This document shows positions 51,178 to 60,642 of a stretch of DNA of 64,000 bases, one piece after another. Source of the DNA: Fusobacterium_C necrophorum (lineage in GTDB: Bacteria > Fusobacteriota > Fusobacteriia > Fusobacteriales > Fusobacteriaceae); NCBI RefSeq assembly GCF_900104395.1, contig NZ_FMXX01000012.1. One strand, 5' to 3'. Positions within the stretch are counted from its first letter, which is position 1; each line of letters opens with the position of its first letter. The notes beneath the pieces were generated by a model. The model saw nothing but the letters and a program-made list of their open reading frames with translations. It was not told the DNA's origin and ran no database searches. The position numbers and the translations under genes were made by a program.

Positions 51178-52582
51178 AGTCTTCTGTAAATTTATGTTTA
51201 TTTAACTGATATTTTTGGATTTTTTTATAAAACAGACTTGGATGAATTTTTGATAATTTTGCAGCTTGTTGTATATTTCCCTTGCTTTGTTTCAAGTAAT
51301 ATTTTAATAACTTTTCTTGGTATTGATTCATAGCTTCATGATAACTTAATTTTTGAGGGCTTATAGAATCATGATTGATAAACTCTACAATTCTTGACGG
51401 CAAATCGGGAATTTGAATAAAATTTTCATTACAAACCGCATAGGCACTTTTTATTACATTATCAAGTTCTCGTATATTCCCAGGCCAATCATAAGAATAA
51501 AAGCAGAGTTGAACCTCAGGAGAAAAAGCAATATTAGTTCTGTATTCATTATTTAGTTTATTTAAAAAGTATTCTGATAAAAGCAGGATATCATCTCGTC
51601 GATTACGAAGAGGAATCATTTCAATATTAATGACGTTGAGCCTATAGAATAGATCTTCTCGAAATTCTCCGTCTAAAACCATTTTTTGTAAATTCTTTTT
51701 TGTAGCTGAAATAACACGAATATCAACAGGGATAGATTTTATGGATCCAATAGGATCTATCTTTTTTTCTTCCAAAACTCGAAGCAATTTTGCCTGCATA
51801 GGAAGAGGCATATCTCCGATTTCATCTAAGAAAATAGTGGAATGATTTGCCAATAAAAATTTTCCTTTTTTTCCCCCTTTTTTAGCTCCTGTAAAAGCTC
51901 CTTCTTCATAACCAAAAAGTTCAGATTCCAGTAAATCATTAGGAATAGCGGCACAGTTAATACTAATCATAGGATTTTTGCTACGCTCACTGCTGTTATG
52001 AATTGCACGAGCAAAAACTTCTTTCCCTGTTCCTGTTTCTCCTGTTAATAGAATAGAAAAGGAAGTTTTGGCTACTTTTAAACTTTTTAATTTTTGCATG
52101 ATAAAATTTGTATCATTCCCAATGATAGAATCAAATCCATAATTACTTTTTTGTAAAGCGGTATACTGCTCTTTATAATAATTCAAAGTAGAATATTCTT
52201 CTAGAAGTCTCTTGGTAGTCTCTAAACTTGCAACTTTGAATTTTACTTGAGCAACCCCTGCAATAACTTTTCCAACTTCATCTTCTACATAGGATCGACT
52301 AACAATAACTTTTTCTCCTGCCGGGGCTCCGGCAATATAGGTATGAACAACACTTTCTTCCGTATAAGTCTTGCTGACGATATCTAACATTTTGGAATTG
52401 GGAATGATATTTAAAATACTTTTGCCGATTACTTGCTCTTTTGTGGTTTTAAAAAAATTACAATATCTTTCGTTGATATCTGTAACGATTCCTTGGGGAT
52501 CTACTACAATAAATCCGTCTTCACTCATGTCAAATACTTTATTAAAAATATATTGATATCGATTTTTTTCTTCATACCTCAT
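51176..52582 (-). CDS. PAS-domain sigma-54-dependent activator
   Basis: A 468-residue enhancer-binding protein. An N-terminal PAS sensor (residues ~12-115, FKTTKEQVIGKSILNIIP) is followed by the AAA+ domain: Walker A GETGTGKEVFARAI from residue 181, the sigma-54 contact loop ELFGYEEGAFTGAKKGG, and FLDEIGDMP. The C-terminal Fis-type HTH reads NIQQAAKLSKIHPSLFYKKI. It is divergent from an operon that has a canonical -24/-12 promoter and is its likely activator. The small-molecule signal is unknown. Confidence 0.92.
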   Translation of the reverse strand: MRYEEKNRYQYIFNKVFDMSEDGFIVVDPQGIVTDINERYCNFFKTTKEQVIGKSILNIIPNSKMLDIVSKTYTEESVVHTYIAGAPAGEKVIVSRSYVEDEVGKVIAGVAQVKFKVASLETTKRLLEEYSTLNYYKEQYTALQKSNYGFDSIIGNDTNFIMQKLKSLKVAKTSFSILLTGETGTGKEVFARAIHNSSERSKNPMISINCAAIPNDLLESELFGYEEGAFTGAKKGGKKGKFLLANHSTIFLDEIGDMPLPMQAKLLRVLEEKKIDPIGSIKSIPVDIRVISATKKNLQKMVLDGEFREDLFYRLNVINIEMIPLRNRRDDILLLSEYFLNKLNNEYRTNIAFSPEVQLCFYSYDWPGNIRELDNVIKSAYAVCNENFIQIPDLPSRIVEFINHDSISPQKLSYHEAMNQYQEKLLKYYLKQSKGNIQQAAKLSKIHPSLFYKKIQKYQLNKHKFTED

Positions 52583-52674
52583 GATGTTCCTCTCTCCTTT
52601 CTATGTTTTTGTTCTCAAATTATAACATATTTGGAATTGACAAACAAATAGATTTAAATGGAATCATCTATAAG

Positions 52675-52789
52675 ATTCTCAAAATTGATATGAATTCTCA
52701 AAAATGAAATTTTGTAAAATTATGAAGTGAAATAAAAGTGGCAAATAAATTGATTTTTGATAAAAATTAAAATTGGCATACTTTTTGCT
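52675..52789 (+). promoter_or_regulatory. Sigma-54 (-24/-12) promoter with upstream direct repeats
   Basis: TTGGCATACTTTTTGCT at 52773-52789 fits TGGCAC-N5-TTGCT, with GG (52775-52776) and GC (52787-52788) exactly 10 bases apart. About 80-100 bases upstream, ATTCTCAAAA occurs twice (52675-52684 and 52694-52703), spaced 19 bases, a likely activator-binding site. Confidence 0.85.
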
Positions 52790-52831
52790 TATTATAGGGT
52801 GACAGACATAAAAATAAGGGAGGCATATTTG

Positions 52832-53620
52832 ATGAAGTTAGGGGAATTGAAATATGTAAAGGTAAAAGTTGAGGGAAAAATAGCTTTTGTTACTATGGAT
52901 CGGCCAAGTGCCATGAATGCATTAAATAATGAAACGCTAAGTGAATTATTGAATATTATTGAATGGATTAAAGAAAAGGAAGAGATTTGGGGAGTGATTA
53001 TTACCGGAAACGGAAAAGCATTTGTAGCAGGTGCCGATATTTCTCAAATGAAAGATTATTCTGCAGAAGAGGGGCGTAAATATGCTAACTATGCACAAAA
53101 AATTTTTAATCAATTAGAAGATTTGGAAAAGCCTGTATTAGCTGCAGTAAATGGGTATGCATTAGGTGGAGGTTGTGAATTAGCCATGAGTTGTGATTTA
53201 AGAATTGCTTCCAGTGAAGCTGTTTTTGGACAACCGGAAGTGAATTTAGGTGTCATTCCTTGTTTTGGAGGAACTCAAAGACTTTCTAGGCTCGTTGGAA
53301 CAGGAAGGGCAAAAGAATTTATTTATACAGCCAGATTCATTAGTGCTGAAGAAGCTTATCAAATTGGCTTAGTCAATAAAGTAGTAACTCGAGAGGAATT
53401 ACTAATAGAAGCTAAAAATATGATGAATAGCATTTTAGAAAAAGCTCCTATTGCAATTCGATATGCAAAAGTAGCCATTAATTCCGGAATGGATTTAGAT
53501 TTAGCAAATGCCTTAGAGTTAGAAAAAGATGTCGCTGCTTTAACCTTTGCAACTTCTGATAAAAAAGAAGGGATGTATGCCTTTTTAGAAAAGAGAAAAG
53601 CAAAATTCGAGAATAAATAA
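52832..53620 (+). CDS. Enoyl-CoA hydratase (crotonase), first copy
   Basis: A 262-residue crotonase; the start at 52832 follows AAGGGAGG. The oxyanion motif is GKAFVAGADISQM. Both catalytic Glu lie in GGGCELAMSCD and GQPEVNLGVIPCFGGTQRL. It would hydrate crotonyl-CoA to (S)-3-hydroxybutyryl-CoA. It is about 65-70% identical by eye to the second copy at 59820. First gene of the sigma-54 operon. Confidence 0.92.
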   Translation: MKLGELKYVKVKVEGKIAFVTMDRPSAMNALNNETLSELLNIIEWIKEKEEIWGVIITGNGKAFVAGADISQMKDYSAEEGRKYANYAQKIFNQLEDLEKPVLAAVNGYALGGGCELAMSCDLRIASSEAVFGQPEVNLGVIPCFGGTQRLSRLVGTGRAKEFIYTARFISAEEAYQIGLVNKVVTREELLIEAKNMMNSILEKAPIAIRYAKVAINSGMDLDLANALELEKDVAALTFATSDKKEGMYAFLEKRKAKFENK

Positions 53621-53637
53621 AAATAAGGGGGATTATT

Positions 53638-54960
53638 ATGGACGGAGAAACTATTTTAAGTCTTCTAGGAATTATAGCTGCAATGGTTCTTTTGGTGGTG
53701 CTGGTTATGCGAGGAGTAAATATTTTCCTAATTGCATTTATTTGTACGGCTGTAGTGGCATTAACAGGAAAAATTAACTTGTATGAAGCGTATAAAACAA
53801 ATTATATGGACGGTTTTGTTGGATTTTTAAAAGCCAATTTCTTTGTGTTTCTAACAGGAACCTTAATGGGAAAAGCTATGGAAGTTACGAAGGGAGCAAA
53901 GTCTATTGCTAAAATGTTAATTGATGGACTAGGTTCGGATAAAGCACTTATTGCAATTCCATTGGCTTGCGGAATTTTAGGCTATGGAGGAGTAAGTGCC
54001 TTTGTTATCAGTTTTGCTGTGTTTCCTATTGCGTTACAAGTTTTCCATGAGGCTGATTTGCCTAGGAAATATATTCCTGCGGCTTTATGTTTTGGATGTT
54101 CTACTTTCGCAATGATCGCTCCTGGAGCTCCACAAATTCATAATGCTATTGTTGCAAATGCGATGAATACAAGCATTATGGCAGGAGCAGTGAATGGCTT
54201 TGTTACCTGTTTTGCTATGTTAGTGATTGGTTGTATTTGGTTATACAGAATGGTAAAAAAAGAAAAACAAAATGGAGCACACTTTGTGGCAAAAGAGGGA
54301 GATACCTTTTCGGATTCTGAGGAAAAACTTCCGAAAGGAATGCTTGCATTATGTCCCTTAATTATTACAGTACTATTGATTAATATTAAAAGGAACGGCG
54401 AAAATATTGTTCATTTAGAAACAGGTTTATTTATAGGTACCTTGTTGACAATTCTTTTGATGCATCATTTTATTCAGAAGGAAGAATTGATTGCAGATAT
54501 TGGAGTAGCAATGAAAAGCAGTGTAATCTCAATTACAAATACTTGCGCAGTCGTTGGATTTGGAGGAGTTGTAAAAGCAGCTTTAGCCTTCCCGGCAGTT
54601 GTAAATGCGATGACAAATATTCCGGGACCGGCAACTTCAGGAGTAGCACTAGGAACAATGGTTATTGCAGGGATTTGTGGATCTGCATCCGGAGGATTAG
54701 GAATAGCGGCTCCATTATTAGGACCCGTATTTTTGGCAAAAGGTGTGGGAGTAGGAGCTATTGCACGTATTATGGCAATTTCTTCCTCTTCATTAGATTC
54801 TTTACCACATAATGGATATATTGTTACCGTAACAAATGGAGTCTGTAATGAAACACATAAAGATGCTTATGGAGCAGTTTTTAAATTAACTGTGATTGTT
54901 CCATTGTTAGCGACTGTTTTAGCTGTCATTTTATTTACATTATTCCCTAATTTACCATAG
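53638..54960 (+). CDS. GntP-family permease, first copy
   Basis: A 440-residue membrane protein with about 11-12 hydrophobic segments. FFVFLTGTLMGKAMEVTKGAKSIA, GYGGVSAFVISFAVFPIA and SASGGLGIAAPLLGP fit the GntP family, whose members carry gluconate, 3-hydroxybutyrate and other small acids with H+. Substrate unknown; the operon suggests a short-chain or hydroxy acid. The 62212 gene is a paralogue. Confidence 0.82.
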   Translation: MDGETILSLLGIIAAMVLLVVLVMRGVNIFLIAFICTAVVALTGKINLYEAYKTNYMDGFVGFLKANFFVFLTGTLMGKAMEVTKGAKSIAKMLIDGLGSDKALIAIPLACGILGYGGVSAFVISFAVFPIALQVFHEADLPRKYIPAALCFGCSTFAMIAPGAPQIHNAIVANAMNTSIMAGAVNGFVTCFAMLVIGCIWLYRMVKKEKQNGAHFVAKEGDTFSDSEEKLPKGMLALCPLIITVLLINIKRNGENIVHLETGLFIGTLLTILLMHHFIQKEELIADIGVAMKSSVISITNTCAVVGFGGVVKAALAFPAVVNAMTNIPGPATSGVALGTMVIAGICGSASGGLGIAAPLLGPVFLAKGVGVGAIARIMAISSSSLDSLPHNGYIVTVTNGVCNETHKDAYGAVFKLTVIVPLLATVLAVILFTLFPNLP

Positions 54961-54987
54961 AAAGAAGAGATAAAGAGGAGGATTAGC

Positions 54988-56196
54988 ATGAAACAACCAT
55001 TAAAAGGAGTAAAAGTGATTGATTTAACATATTTTGTTGCAGGACCGGGAACAGGAAGAATTTTAGCTGATTGGGGAGCAGATGTCATCAAAGTAGAACC
55101 AAGTTTTGGAGATCCGGGAAGAAAAACCGGAGCAACGATGACTATGCCGATAGCTGATGATGCGGTGAATCCATTTTACAGTGTATATAATGCCAACAAA
55201 AGAGGAATTTCGATTAATTTAAAATCAAAGGAAGGATTGAAAATCATGGATAAGTTATTATCGGAATCGAATGTTTTCTTAACAAGTTATAGAACCGGGG
55301 CATTAGAAAGATTAGGTTTGGATTATGAAACATTATCCCGAAAGCATCCTCATATTGTTTGGGCACAAGTGAACGGATTTGGAGATCACGGTCCGGCAAA
55401 AGATAAGCCGGGATTTGATACAGTGGCATTCTGGGCAAGAAGTGGGGCAATGCTAGATATTACAGAACCGGGAACAACTGTAAATCCACCTATAGGATTC
55501 GGAGATGCAACAACGTCATGTAGTTTATCCGGAGGAATCTGTGCAGCCTTATATGAACAATTGAAGACGGGAAAAGGGCAAAAAGTTATGGTATCTCTTT
55601 TTGGACAGGCAATTTGGAATTTAAGTGCTTTAATTGCTTCAACTCAATTTGCAGATGTGTATCCAAAGACTAGAAAAAATGCAATTACACCGGTGATTAA
55701 TTCATATCAATGTAAAGATGGTAAATGGATTTTCTTAAGTATCTTAGAACATGAAAGATATTATAAAGCTTTATGTCAAGTGATAGAAAGAGAAGATTTA
55801 TCAGAAGATTCAAGATTTTCTAATCCCATTGCAATAAAAGAAAATGCTCCGGAATTCATCAGTATTATGGATGAGGCTTTCGCAAAATATACACAAGCGG
55901 AAATGGTAGAAAAATTGTTAGCAGCAGATATAGCACATGAAAAAATACAACATGTACAGGAAGTTTTATCTGATGCACAAGCTATTGAAAATAACTACAT
56001 TTATGAATTTGAAAATAGAGATCACAGTAAAAATATGATGGCGATGTCACCCATTAAATTTAATACTATTGATGTAAGGATTGATAAAGATGCTCCCTTC
56101 ATTGGAGAACACAATGATGAAGTTTTATTAGAACTTGGATATACAAAAGAAGAAATTATAGACTTTTATGCAAAAGATATTCTTGCTAAGAAATAG
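54988..56196 (+). CDS. Class III CoA-transferase (CaiB/FldA/HadA type)
   Basis: A 402-residue family III CoA-transferase. The opening GVKVIDLTYFVAGPGTGRIL, the RTGALERLGLDYETL segment and KPGFDTVAFWARSG are typical; Asp144 in the last is the expected catalytic residue. The overall look is closest to 2-hydroxyacyl-CoA transferases of amino-acid fermenters (FldA, HadA). It would activate the imported acid by CoA exchange. No 2-hydroxyacyl-CoA dehydratase is in the window. Confidence 0.88.
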   Translation: MKQPLKGVKVIDLTYFVAGPGTGRILADWGADVIKVEPSFGDPGRKTGATMTMPIADDAVNPFYSVYNANKRGISINLKSKEGLKIMDKLLSESNVFLTSYRTGALERLGLDYETLSRKHPHIVWAQVNGFGDHGPAKDKPGFDTVAFWARSGAMLDITEPGTTVNPPIGFGDATTSCSLSGGICAALYEQLKTGKGQKVMVSLFGQAIWNLSALIASTQFADVYPKTRKNAITPVINSYQCKDGKWIFLSILEHERYYKALCQVIEREDLSEDSRFSNPIAIKENAPEFISIMDEAFAKYTQAEMVEKLLAADIAHEKIQHVQEVLSDAQAIENNYIYEFENRDHSKNMMAMSPIKFNTIDVRIDKDAPFIGEHNDEVLLELGYTKEEIIDFYAKDILAKK

Positions 56197-56220
56197 TAAT
56201 TTACAGAGAAGGAGAAATCT

Positions 56221-57357
56221 ATGGAAATAAAATTTAATGAAGTAGAGTTAAAAATTAGAGAAGTTGCGAAGAAATTTGCAGAAACAGAAGTAGCTCCCAT
56301 TGCAGAAGAAATTGATAGAGATTCTATTTATCCTGAAGAAACATTTCAAAAAATGGTAAAGTGCGGATTTACGGGAATTGGAATACCTGTGGAATATGGG
56401 GGATCCGGTGGAGGAGATATTATCAAATGTATTGTAGTGGAAGAAATTGCGAAAAAGTGTGCTTCTACAGCAGGAATTTTATCTATCCACGGAATCTTTG
56501 GACAATCTATTTTGAAATTCGGTTCGGAAGAACAAAAAAAATTCTATTTACCTCAAGTGACAAATGGAGGCAAACATGGTGCCTTTGCTTTAACAGAACC
56601 GGATGCAGGATCAGATGCAGGAGCTGCGAAAACGAGAGCTGTGAAAGATGGAGAAGAATATATTATCAATGGTACAAAATGCTTTATTACCGGAGGAGCA
56701 ACTGCGGACTATGTTCTCGTGTTTGCTCTTACAGATCCTTCAAAAGGCTTAAAAGGTTTAAGTGCAATTGTGGTAGAGAAAGGAACACCCGGATTTACGA
56801 TTGGAAAAAAAGAAGATAAAATGGGAATTCAAGCATCTGAAACTTCAGAACTGGTATTTGATCATTGTAGAGTTCCTGTCAAAAATTTAATTGGCAGTGA
56901 AGGTCAAGGATTTAAAATTGCAATGATTATGTTAGATGGAGCAAGAATTGGAGTTGGAGCACAAGCATTAGGAATAGCAGAAGGAGCTCTTGAAGAAAGT
57001 ATCAAATACATGAAAGAGAGAGTACAATTTGGAAAACCGATTTCTGCATTACAAGGATTACAATGGTATATTGCTGAAATGGGAACAAAAATAGAATGTG
57101 CAAAATGGATGCTATATAGAGCTGCGAGTTTAAAAGAACAGGGAGTGCCGCATACGAAAGAAGCGGCAATGGCAAAATTGAATGCCGCAGAAACTGCAAG
57201 ATTTGTGACCAATTTGGCTCTTCAAATTCATGGAGGTTATGGATACATGAAAGATTATCCATTAGAAAGAATGTTACGAGATGCCAAAATAACTGAAATT
57301 TATGAAGGAACTTCTGAAATTCATAAAGTTATTATTGCAAGAGCATTATTAGGGTAG
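56221..57357 (+). CDS. Acyl-CoA dehydrogenase (short-chain, butyryl-CoA-like)
   Basis: A 378-residue flavoprotein. FALTEPDAGSDAGAAKT (residues ~121-137) binds FAD and substrate, QIHGGYGYMKDYPLERMLRDAKI follows, and the catalytic Glu is in EIYEGTSEIHK. With EtfB and EtfA encoded directly after, it probably interconverts crotonyl-CoA and butyryl-CoA. Confidence 0.93.
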   Translation: MEIKFNEVELKIREVAKKFAETEVAPIAEEIDRDSIYPEETFQKMVKCGFTGIGIPVEYGGSGGGDIIKCIVVEEIAKKCASTAGILSIHGIFGQSILKFGSEEQKKFYLPQVTNGGKHGAFALTEPDAGSDAGAAKTRAVKDGEEYIINGTKCFITGGATADYVLVFALTDPSKGLKGLSAIVVEKGTPGFTIGKKEDKMGIQASETSELVFDHCRVPVKNLIGSEGQGFKIAMIMLDGARIGVGAQALGIAEGALEESIKYMKERVQFGKPISALQGLQWYIAEMGTKIECAKWMLYRAASLKEQGVPHTKEAAMAKLNAAETARFVTNLALQIHGGYGYMKDYPLERMLRDAKITEIYEGTSEIHKVIIARALLG

Positions 57358-57371
57358 AGGTGATCTAAAAT

Positions 57372-58172
57372 ATGAGAATAGTAGTATGTATAAAACAAGT
57401 TCCAGATACAAACGAAGTTAGAATCAATCAAGAAACAGGAACATTAATTCGAACTGGGGTACCTAGCATCATGAATCCCGATGATAAAAATGCTCTAGAA
57501 GAAGCGTTGACTTTAAAGGATAAATATGGAGCAGAAGTTGTGGTAATCACTATGGGACCATTGCAAGCAAAAGAAATTTTAAACGAAGCATTGAGTATGG
57601 GGGCGGATAGAGCTTATTTAATAAGTGATCGTAAATTTGGAGGATCTGATACTTGGGCAACAGCAACCATTCTAGCCGCAGCGATAGAAAAAGTAGGGAA
57701 TTATGATATTGTCTTTTGTGGAAGGCAGGCAATTGATGGAGATACTGCACAAGTAGGACCGGAAATTGCAGAATTTTTAGGATTACCACAAATTACTTAT
57801 GTAAAAAGTATAGAATTAAAAGAAAACAGTACGTTGGAAGTATGCCGATTTACAGAATATGGTGATTACATTTACCATGTTCAAATGCCCGTAGTATTAA
57901 CTGCCATTAAAGAATTAAATATTCCGAGATACCCAACAATTTCTGGAATCATACAAAATTATGGAGAAGAAAAGAAGGAAAACATTGAAACAATCGATTT
58001 CTCAAACCTTCCGGTAGATGAAACACAAATTGGATTGAAAGGTTCCCCAACAAATGTATTGAAATCATTTGTACCTGTAAAAAATAAGGTATCGGAAATG
58101 ATAGAAGGGGATACTGCAAAAGAAAAAACGGATAAATTAGTTATGAAATTATCTGCAATCCATTTGATATAA
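57372..58172 (+). CDS. etfB: Electron-transfer flavoprotein beta subunit
   Basis: A 266-residue protein. VVCIKQVPDTNEVRIN and MNPDDKNALEEALTLKDKYG at the start, and CGRQAIDGDTAQVGPEIAEFLG in the middle, are typical of anaerobe EtfB. The dehydrogenase-EtfB-EtfA order matches electron-bifurcating butyryl-CoA dehydrogenase complexes, so bifurcation to ferredoxin is likely but not proven by motif. Confidence 0.94.
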   Translation: MRIVVCIKQVPDTNEVRINQETGTLIRTGVPSIMNPDDKNALEEALTLKDKYGAEVVVITMGPLQAKEILNEALSMGADRAYLISDRKFGGSDTWATATILAAAIEKVGNYDIVFCGRQAIDGDTAQVGPEIAEFLGLPQITYVKSIELKENSTLEVCRFTEYGDYIYHVQMPVVLTAIKELNIPRYPTISGIIQNYGEEKKENIETIDFSNLPVDETQIGLKGSPTNVLKSFVPVKNKVSEMIEGDTAKEKTDKLVMKLSAIHLI

Positions 58173-58185
58173 AGGGGGGATAAAG

Positions 58186-59223
58186 ATGAGAGCAAAAGTA
58201 AATCAAAATATCAATTTAGAAGATTATAAAGGAATTTATGTTATTGGAGAACAAATAGAAGGAGAAATTCATCCAGTAACCGTTGAATTAATTGGAGAAG
58301 CTAAAAAACTGGCATCGGATACAAGGAAAAAGCTTACAGTAGTGATAGCAGGATACGGTGTGGAAAAAAATGCAAAAAAGCTATTACATTATGAAGTGGA
58401 TGAAGTTATATATTTGGAACATTCCTTGTTGAAAGATTACATTACAGATTCTTATGCAATTGCAATTTCAGATTTAATTCATGAAAGAAAACCGGAAATT
58501 GTTTTGATTGGAGCAACTTCCATCGGAAGAGATTTGGGACCGAGACTAGCTGCGAAATTAGGAACAGGCTTAACTGCAGATTGTACAAAATTAGAAATTG
58601 ATGTGAAGGATGGTAAATTATTACAAACGAGACCGGCATTTGGCGGAAATTTAATGGCAACCATTATCTGTCCTAAAAATAGACCTCAAATGTCTACTGT
58701 AAGACCGGGAGTTATGGAAAAAGCAAAATATTCGGAAAAAATAAAAGGAAATTTTGAAAAAATATCTCCAAGGATTGAAGAAAAAGATATAAGGACAAAA
58801 TTTGTAAAAAAAGAAAGCTTAAGAGAGAAAAGAGTAAATTTAATAGATGCCAAGGTTGTTGTTTCCGGCGGGAGAGGAGTGAAAGATAAAAATGGGTTTG
58901 AACTGATTCAAAAATTAGCAGATGTGTTCAAGGGAGAAGTAGGATCATCCAGAGCTGCTGTTGATGCTGGCTGGATAGAATCTGTGCACCAAGTAGGACA
59001 AACAGGAACTACAGTTCATCCTGATTTATACATTGCATGTGGTATTAGTGGAGCCATTCAACATCAAGCTGGAATGCAAGATTCAAAATATATTATAGCG
59101 ATTAACCGGGATCCAAGTGCACCAATCTTTAAGATTTGTGATTATGGAATTGTGGGCGATCTATTCGAAATCATTCCTTCTCTTTTAAAATCCATAGAAG
59201 AAAAAAATTTCTTAGACTTATAG
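58186..59223 (+). CDS. etfA: Electron-transfer flavoprotein alpha subunit
   Basis: A 345-residue protein. The C-terminal FAD domain (residues ~215-340) shows GGRGVKDKNGFELIQKLAD, VGSSRAAVDAGWI, GQTGTTVHPDLYIACGISG and NRDPSAPIFKICDYGIVGD. Thirteen bases after etfB with an AAGGGGGG ribosome site. Together they accept or deliver electrons for the acyl-CoA dehydrogenase. Confidence 0.95.
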   Translation: MRAKVNQNINLEDYKGIYVIGEQIEGEIHPVTVELIGEAKKLASDTRKKLTVVIAGYGVEKNAKKLLHYEVDEVIYLEHSLLKDYITDSYAIAISDLIHERKPEIVLIGATSIGRDLGPRLAAKLGTGLTADCTKLEIDVKDGKLLQTRPAFGGNLMATIICPKNRPQMSTVRPGVMEKAKYSEKIKGNFEKISPRIEEKDIRTKFVKKESLREKRVNLIDAKVVVSGGRGVKDKNGFELIQKLADVFKGEVGSSRAAVDAGWIESVHQVGQTGTTVHPDLYIACGISGAIQHQAGMQDSKYIIAINRDPSAPIFKICDYGIVGDLFEIIPSLLKSIEEKNFLDL

Positions 59224-59259
59224 TGGAGGAGATTATAGAGGAAATAAGGAGGAAAAGAC

Positions 59260-59715
59260 ATGTCTTATCTAGATGAAAATAGTTTAAATATGAGTGGATA
59301 TAGTATTCAAGACATTTTTATTGGAATGAAAAAAAGTGTTTCTAAAACCATTTCTGAATCGGATGTCTACACCTATGCCGGATTAATTGGAGATATTAAT
59401 CCTATTCATGTCAATGAAGAATATGCAAAGACAACGAGATTTGGAAAAAGAATTGCTCATGGGATGTTAACGGCATCTCTGTTTTCAACCATTGTCGGAA
59501 TGCTAATTCCGGGAGTAGATGCAATTTATTTAGGTCAAACGTGTAAATTTGTATTGCCAGTTTATATAGGGGATACGGTTACTGCAACAGGAGTCGTTAC
59601 CAAACTTATACCGGAAAAGAGAATTGCTGTCATGGAAACTATAGTTACGAATCAAAAAGGAGAAATCGTAGTTACAGGGGAAGCTACAGTGATGGCGACA
59701 AAGCCTATAGAATAG
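59260..59715 (+). CDS. MaoC-family (R)-specific enoyl-CoA hydratase
   Basis: A 151-residue hotdog-fold hydratase. The hydratase motif GDINPIHVNEEYAKTTRFGKR carries the catalytic Asp and His, followed by IAHGMLTASLFS. It acts on (R)-3-hydroxyacyl-CoA, unlike the two crotonases of the operon. This gives the operon both stereochemical routes to crotonyl-CoA. The 104 bases after it, up to 59820, hold only an AT-rich gap. Confidence 0.88.
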   Translation: MSYLDENSLNMSGYSIQDIFIGMKKSVSKTISESDVYTYAGLIGDINPIHVNEEYAKTTRFGKRIAHGMLTASLFSTIVGMLIPGVDAIYLGQTCKFVLPVYIGDTVTATGVVTKLIPEKRIAVMETIVTNQKGEIVVTGEATVMATKPIE

Positions 59716-59819
59716 AGCCAACTTGTAATACATATAGAACTGGAAAAATAGAAGAGAGCTGGCTGAAAAAGAACGCAATATATAAAAACAATAATATTAT
59801 AAAATAAGGAGGAAGAATT

Positions 59820-60605
59820 ATGAGTATGCATTATGAAAATTTGATTTTTGAAGTGAAAGATAGTATTGCATTTATCCGAATGAATAGACCAAAAGCGTTA
59901 AATGCATTAAGTAAAGAATTACTTGAGGAATTAAGTTGTGCAATTTCAGAGGCTGAAACGAATTCGGACATTAAAGCCGTTATTATCACCGGAGAAGGAA
60001 AGGCGTTCGTAGCGGGAGCAGATATTTCTTTAATGAGAGATTATAATTCTGAGCAGGGAAGAGAGTATTGCAAATTTGCAGTTTCCATTTTCAATAGAAT
60101 TGAAAACTTAGGAAAACCCGTAATTGCTGCAGTAAATGGATATGCATTAGGGGGAGGATGTGAATTAGCAATGTCTTGTGACATTAGAATTGCTTCTGAA
60201 AAAGCTCAATTCGGGCAACCTGAAGTTAACTTAGGAATTATTCCCTGTTTTGGTGGAACTCAAAGACTTTCTAGATTGGTAGGAACTGGAATTGCGAAAG
60301 AATTAATTTTCACAGCTGATTTCATTTCTGCATCAGAAGCTTATAGAATTGGTTTAGCAAATAAAGTGGTAGCAGCGGAGACTCTATTAGAAGAAGCTGA
60401 AAAAATGATGAGAAAAATTATGACAAAAGGGCCTATCGCTATTCAATACGCTAAAGTTGCTATTAACCAAGGAATCAATATGTCATTAGCAGATGCATTA
60501 GAATTAGAAACCAGTGTAGGAGCATTGTGTTTTGCTACTGAAGATAAAAAGGAAGGAATGGGAGCTTTCTTAGAGAAGAGAGAAGCTAAATTTTCCGGAA
60601 AATAA
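59820..60605 (+). CDS. Enoyl-CoA hydratase (crotonase), second copy
   Basis: A 261-residue crotonase. GKAFVAGADISLM, GGGCELAMSCD and GQPEVNLGIIPCFGGTQRL retain the oxyanion loop and both catalytic Glu. It is a paralogue of the gene at 52832 and presumably a duplication within the operon. AAGGAGG before the ATG. Confidence 0.92.
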   Translation: MSMHYENLIFEVKDSIAFIRMNRPKALNALSKELLEELSCAISEAETNSDIKAVIITGEGKAFVAGADISLMRDYNSEQGREYCKFAVSIFNRIENLGKPVIAAVNGYALGGGCELAMSCDIRIASEKAQFGQPEVNLGIIPCFGGTQRLSRLVGTGIAKELIFTADFISASEAYRIGLANKVVAAETLLEEAEKMMRKIMTKGPIAIQYAKVAINQGINMSLADALELETSVGALCFATEDKKEGMGAFLEKREAKFSGK

Positions 60606-60642
60606 GAAGTTGGAAATAAAAAAATTAAGGAGGTGTCAGAGG

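Noticed and set aside
59716..59819. Possible terminator or processing hairpin between maoC and the second crotonase
   Set aside because: AGCCA and TGGCT can pair across a wide loop, but there is no T run and the stem is short.
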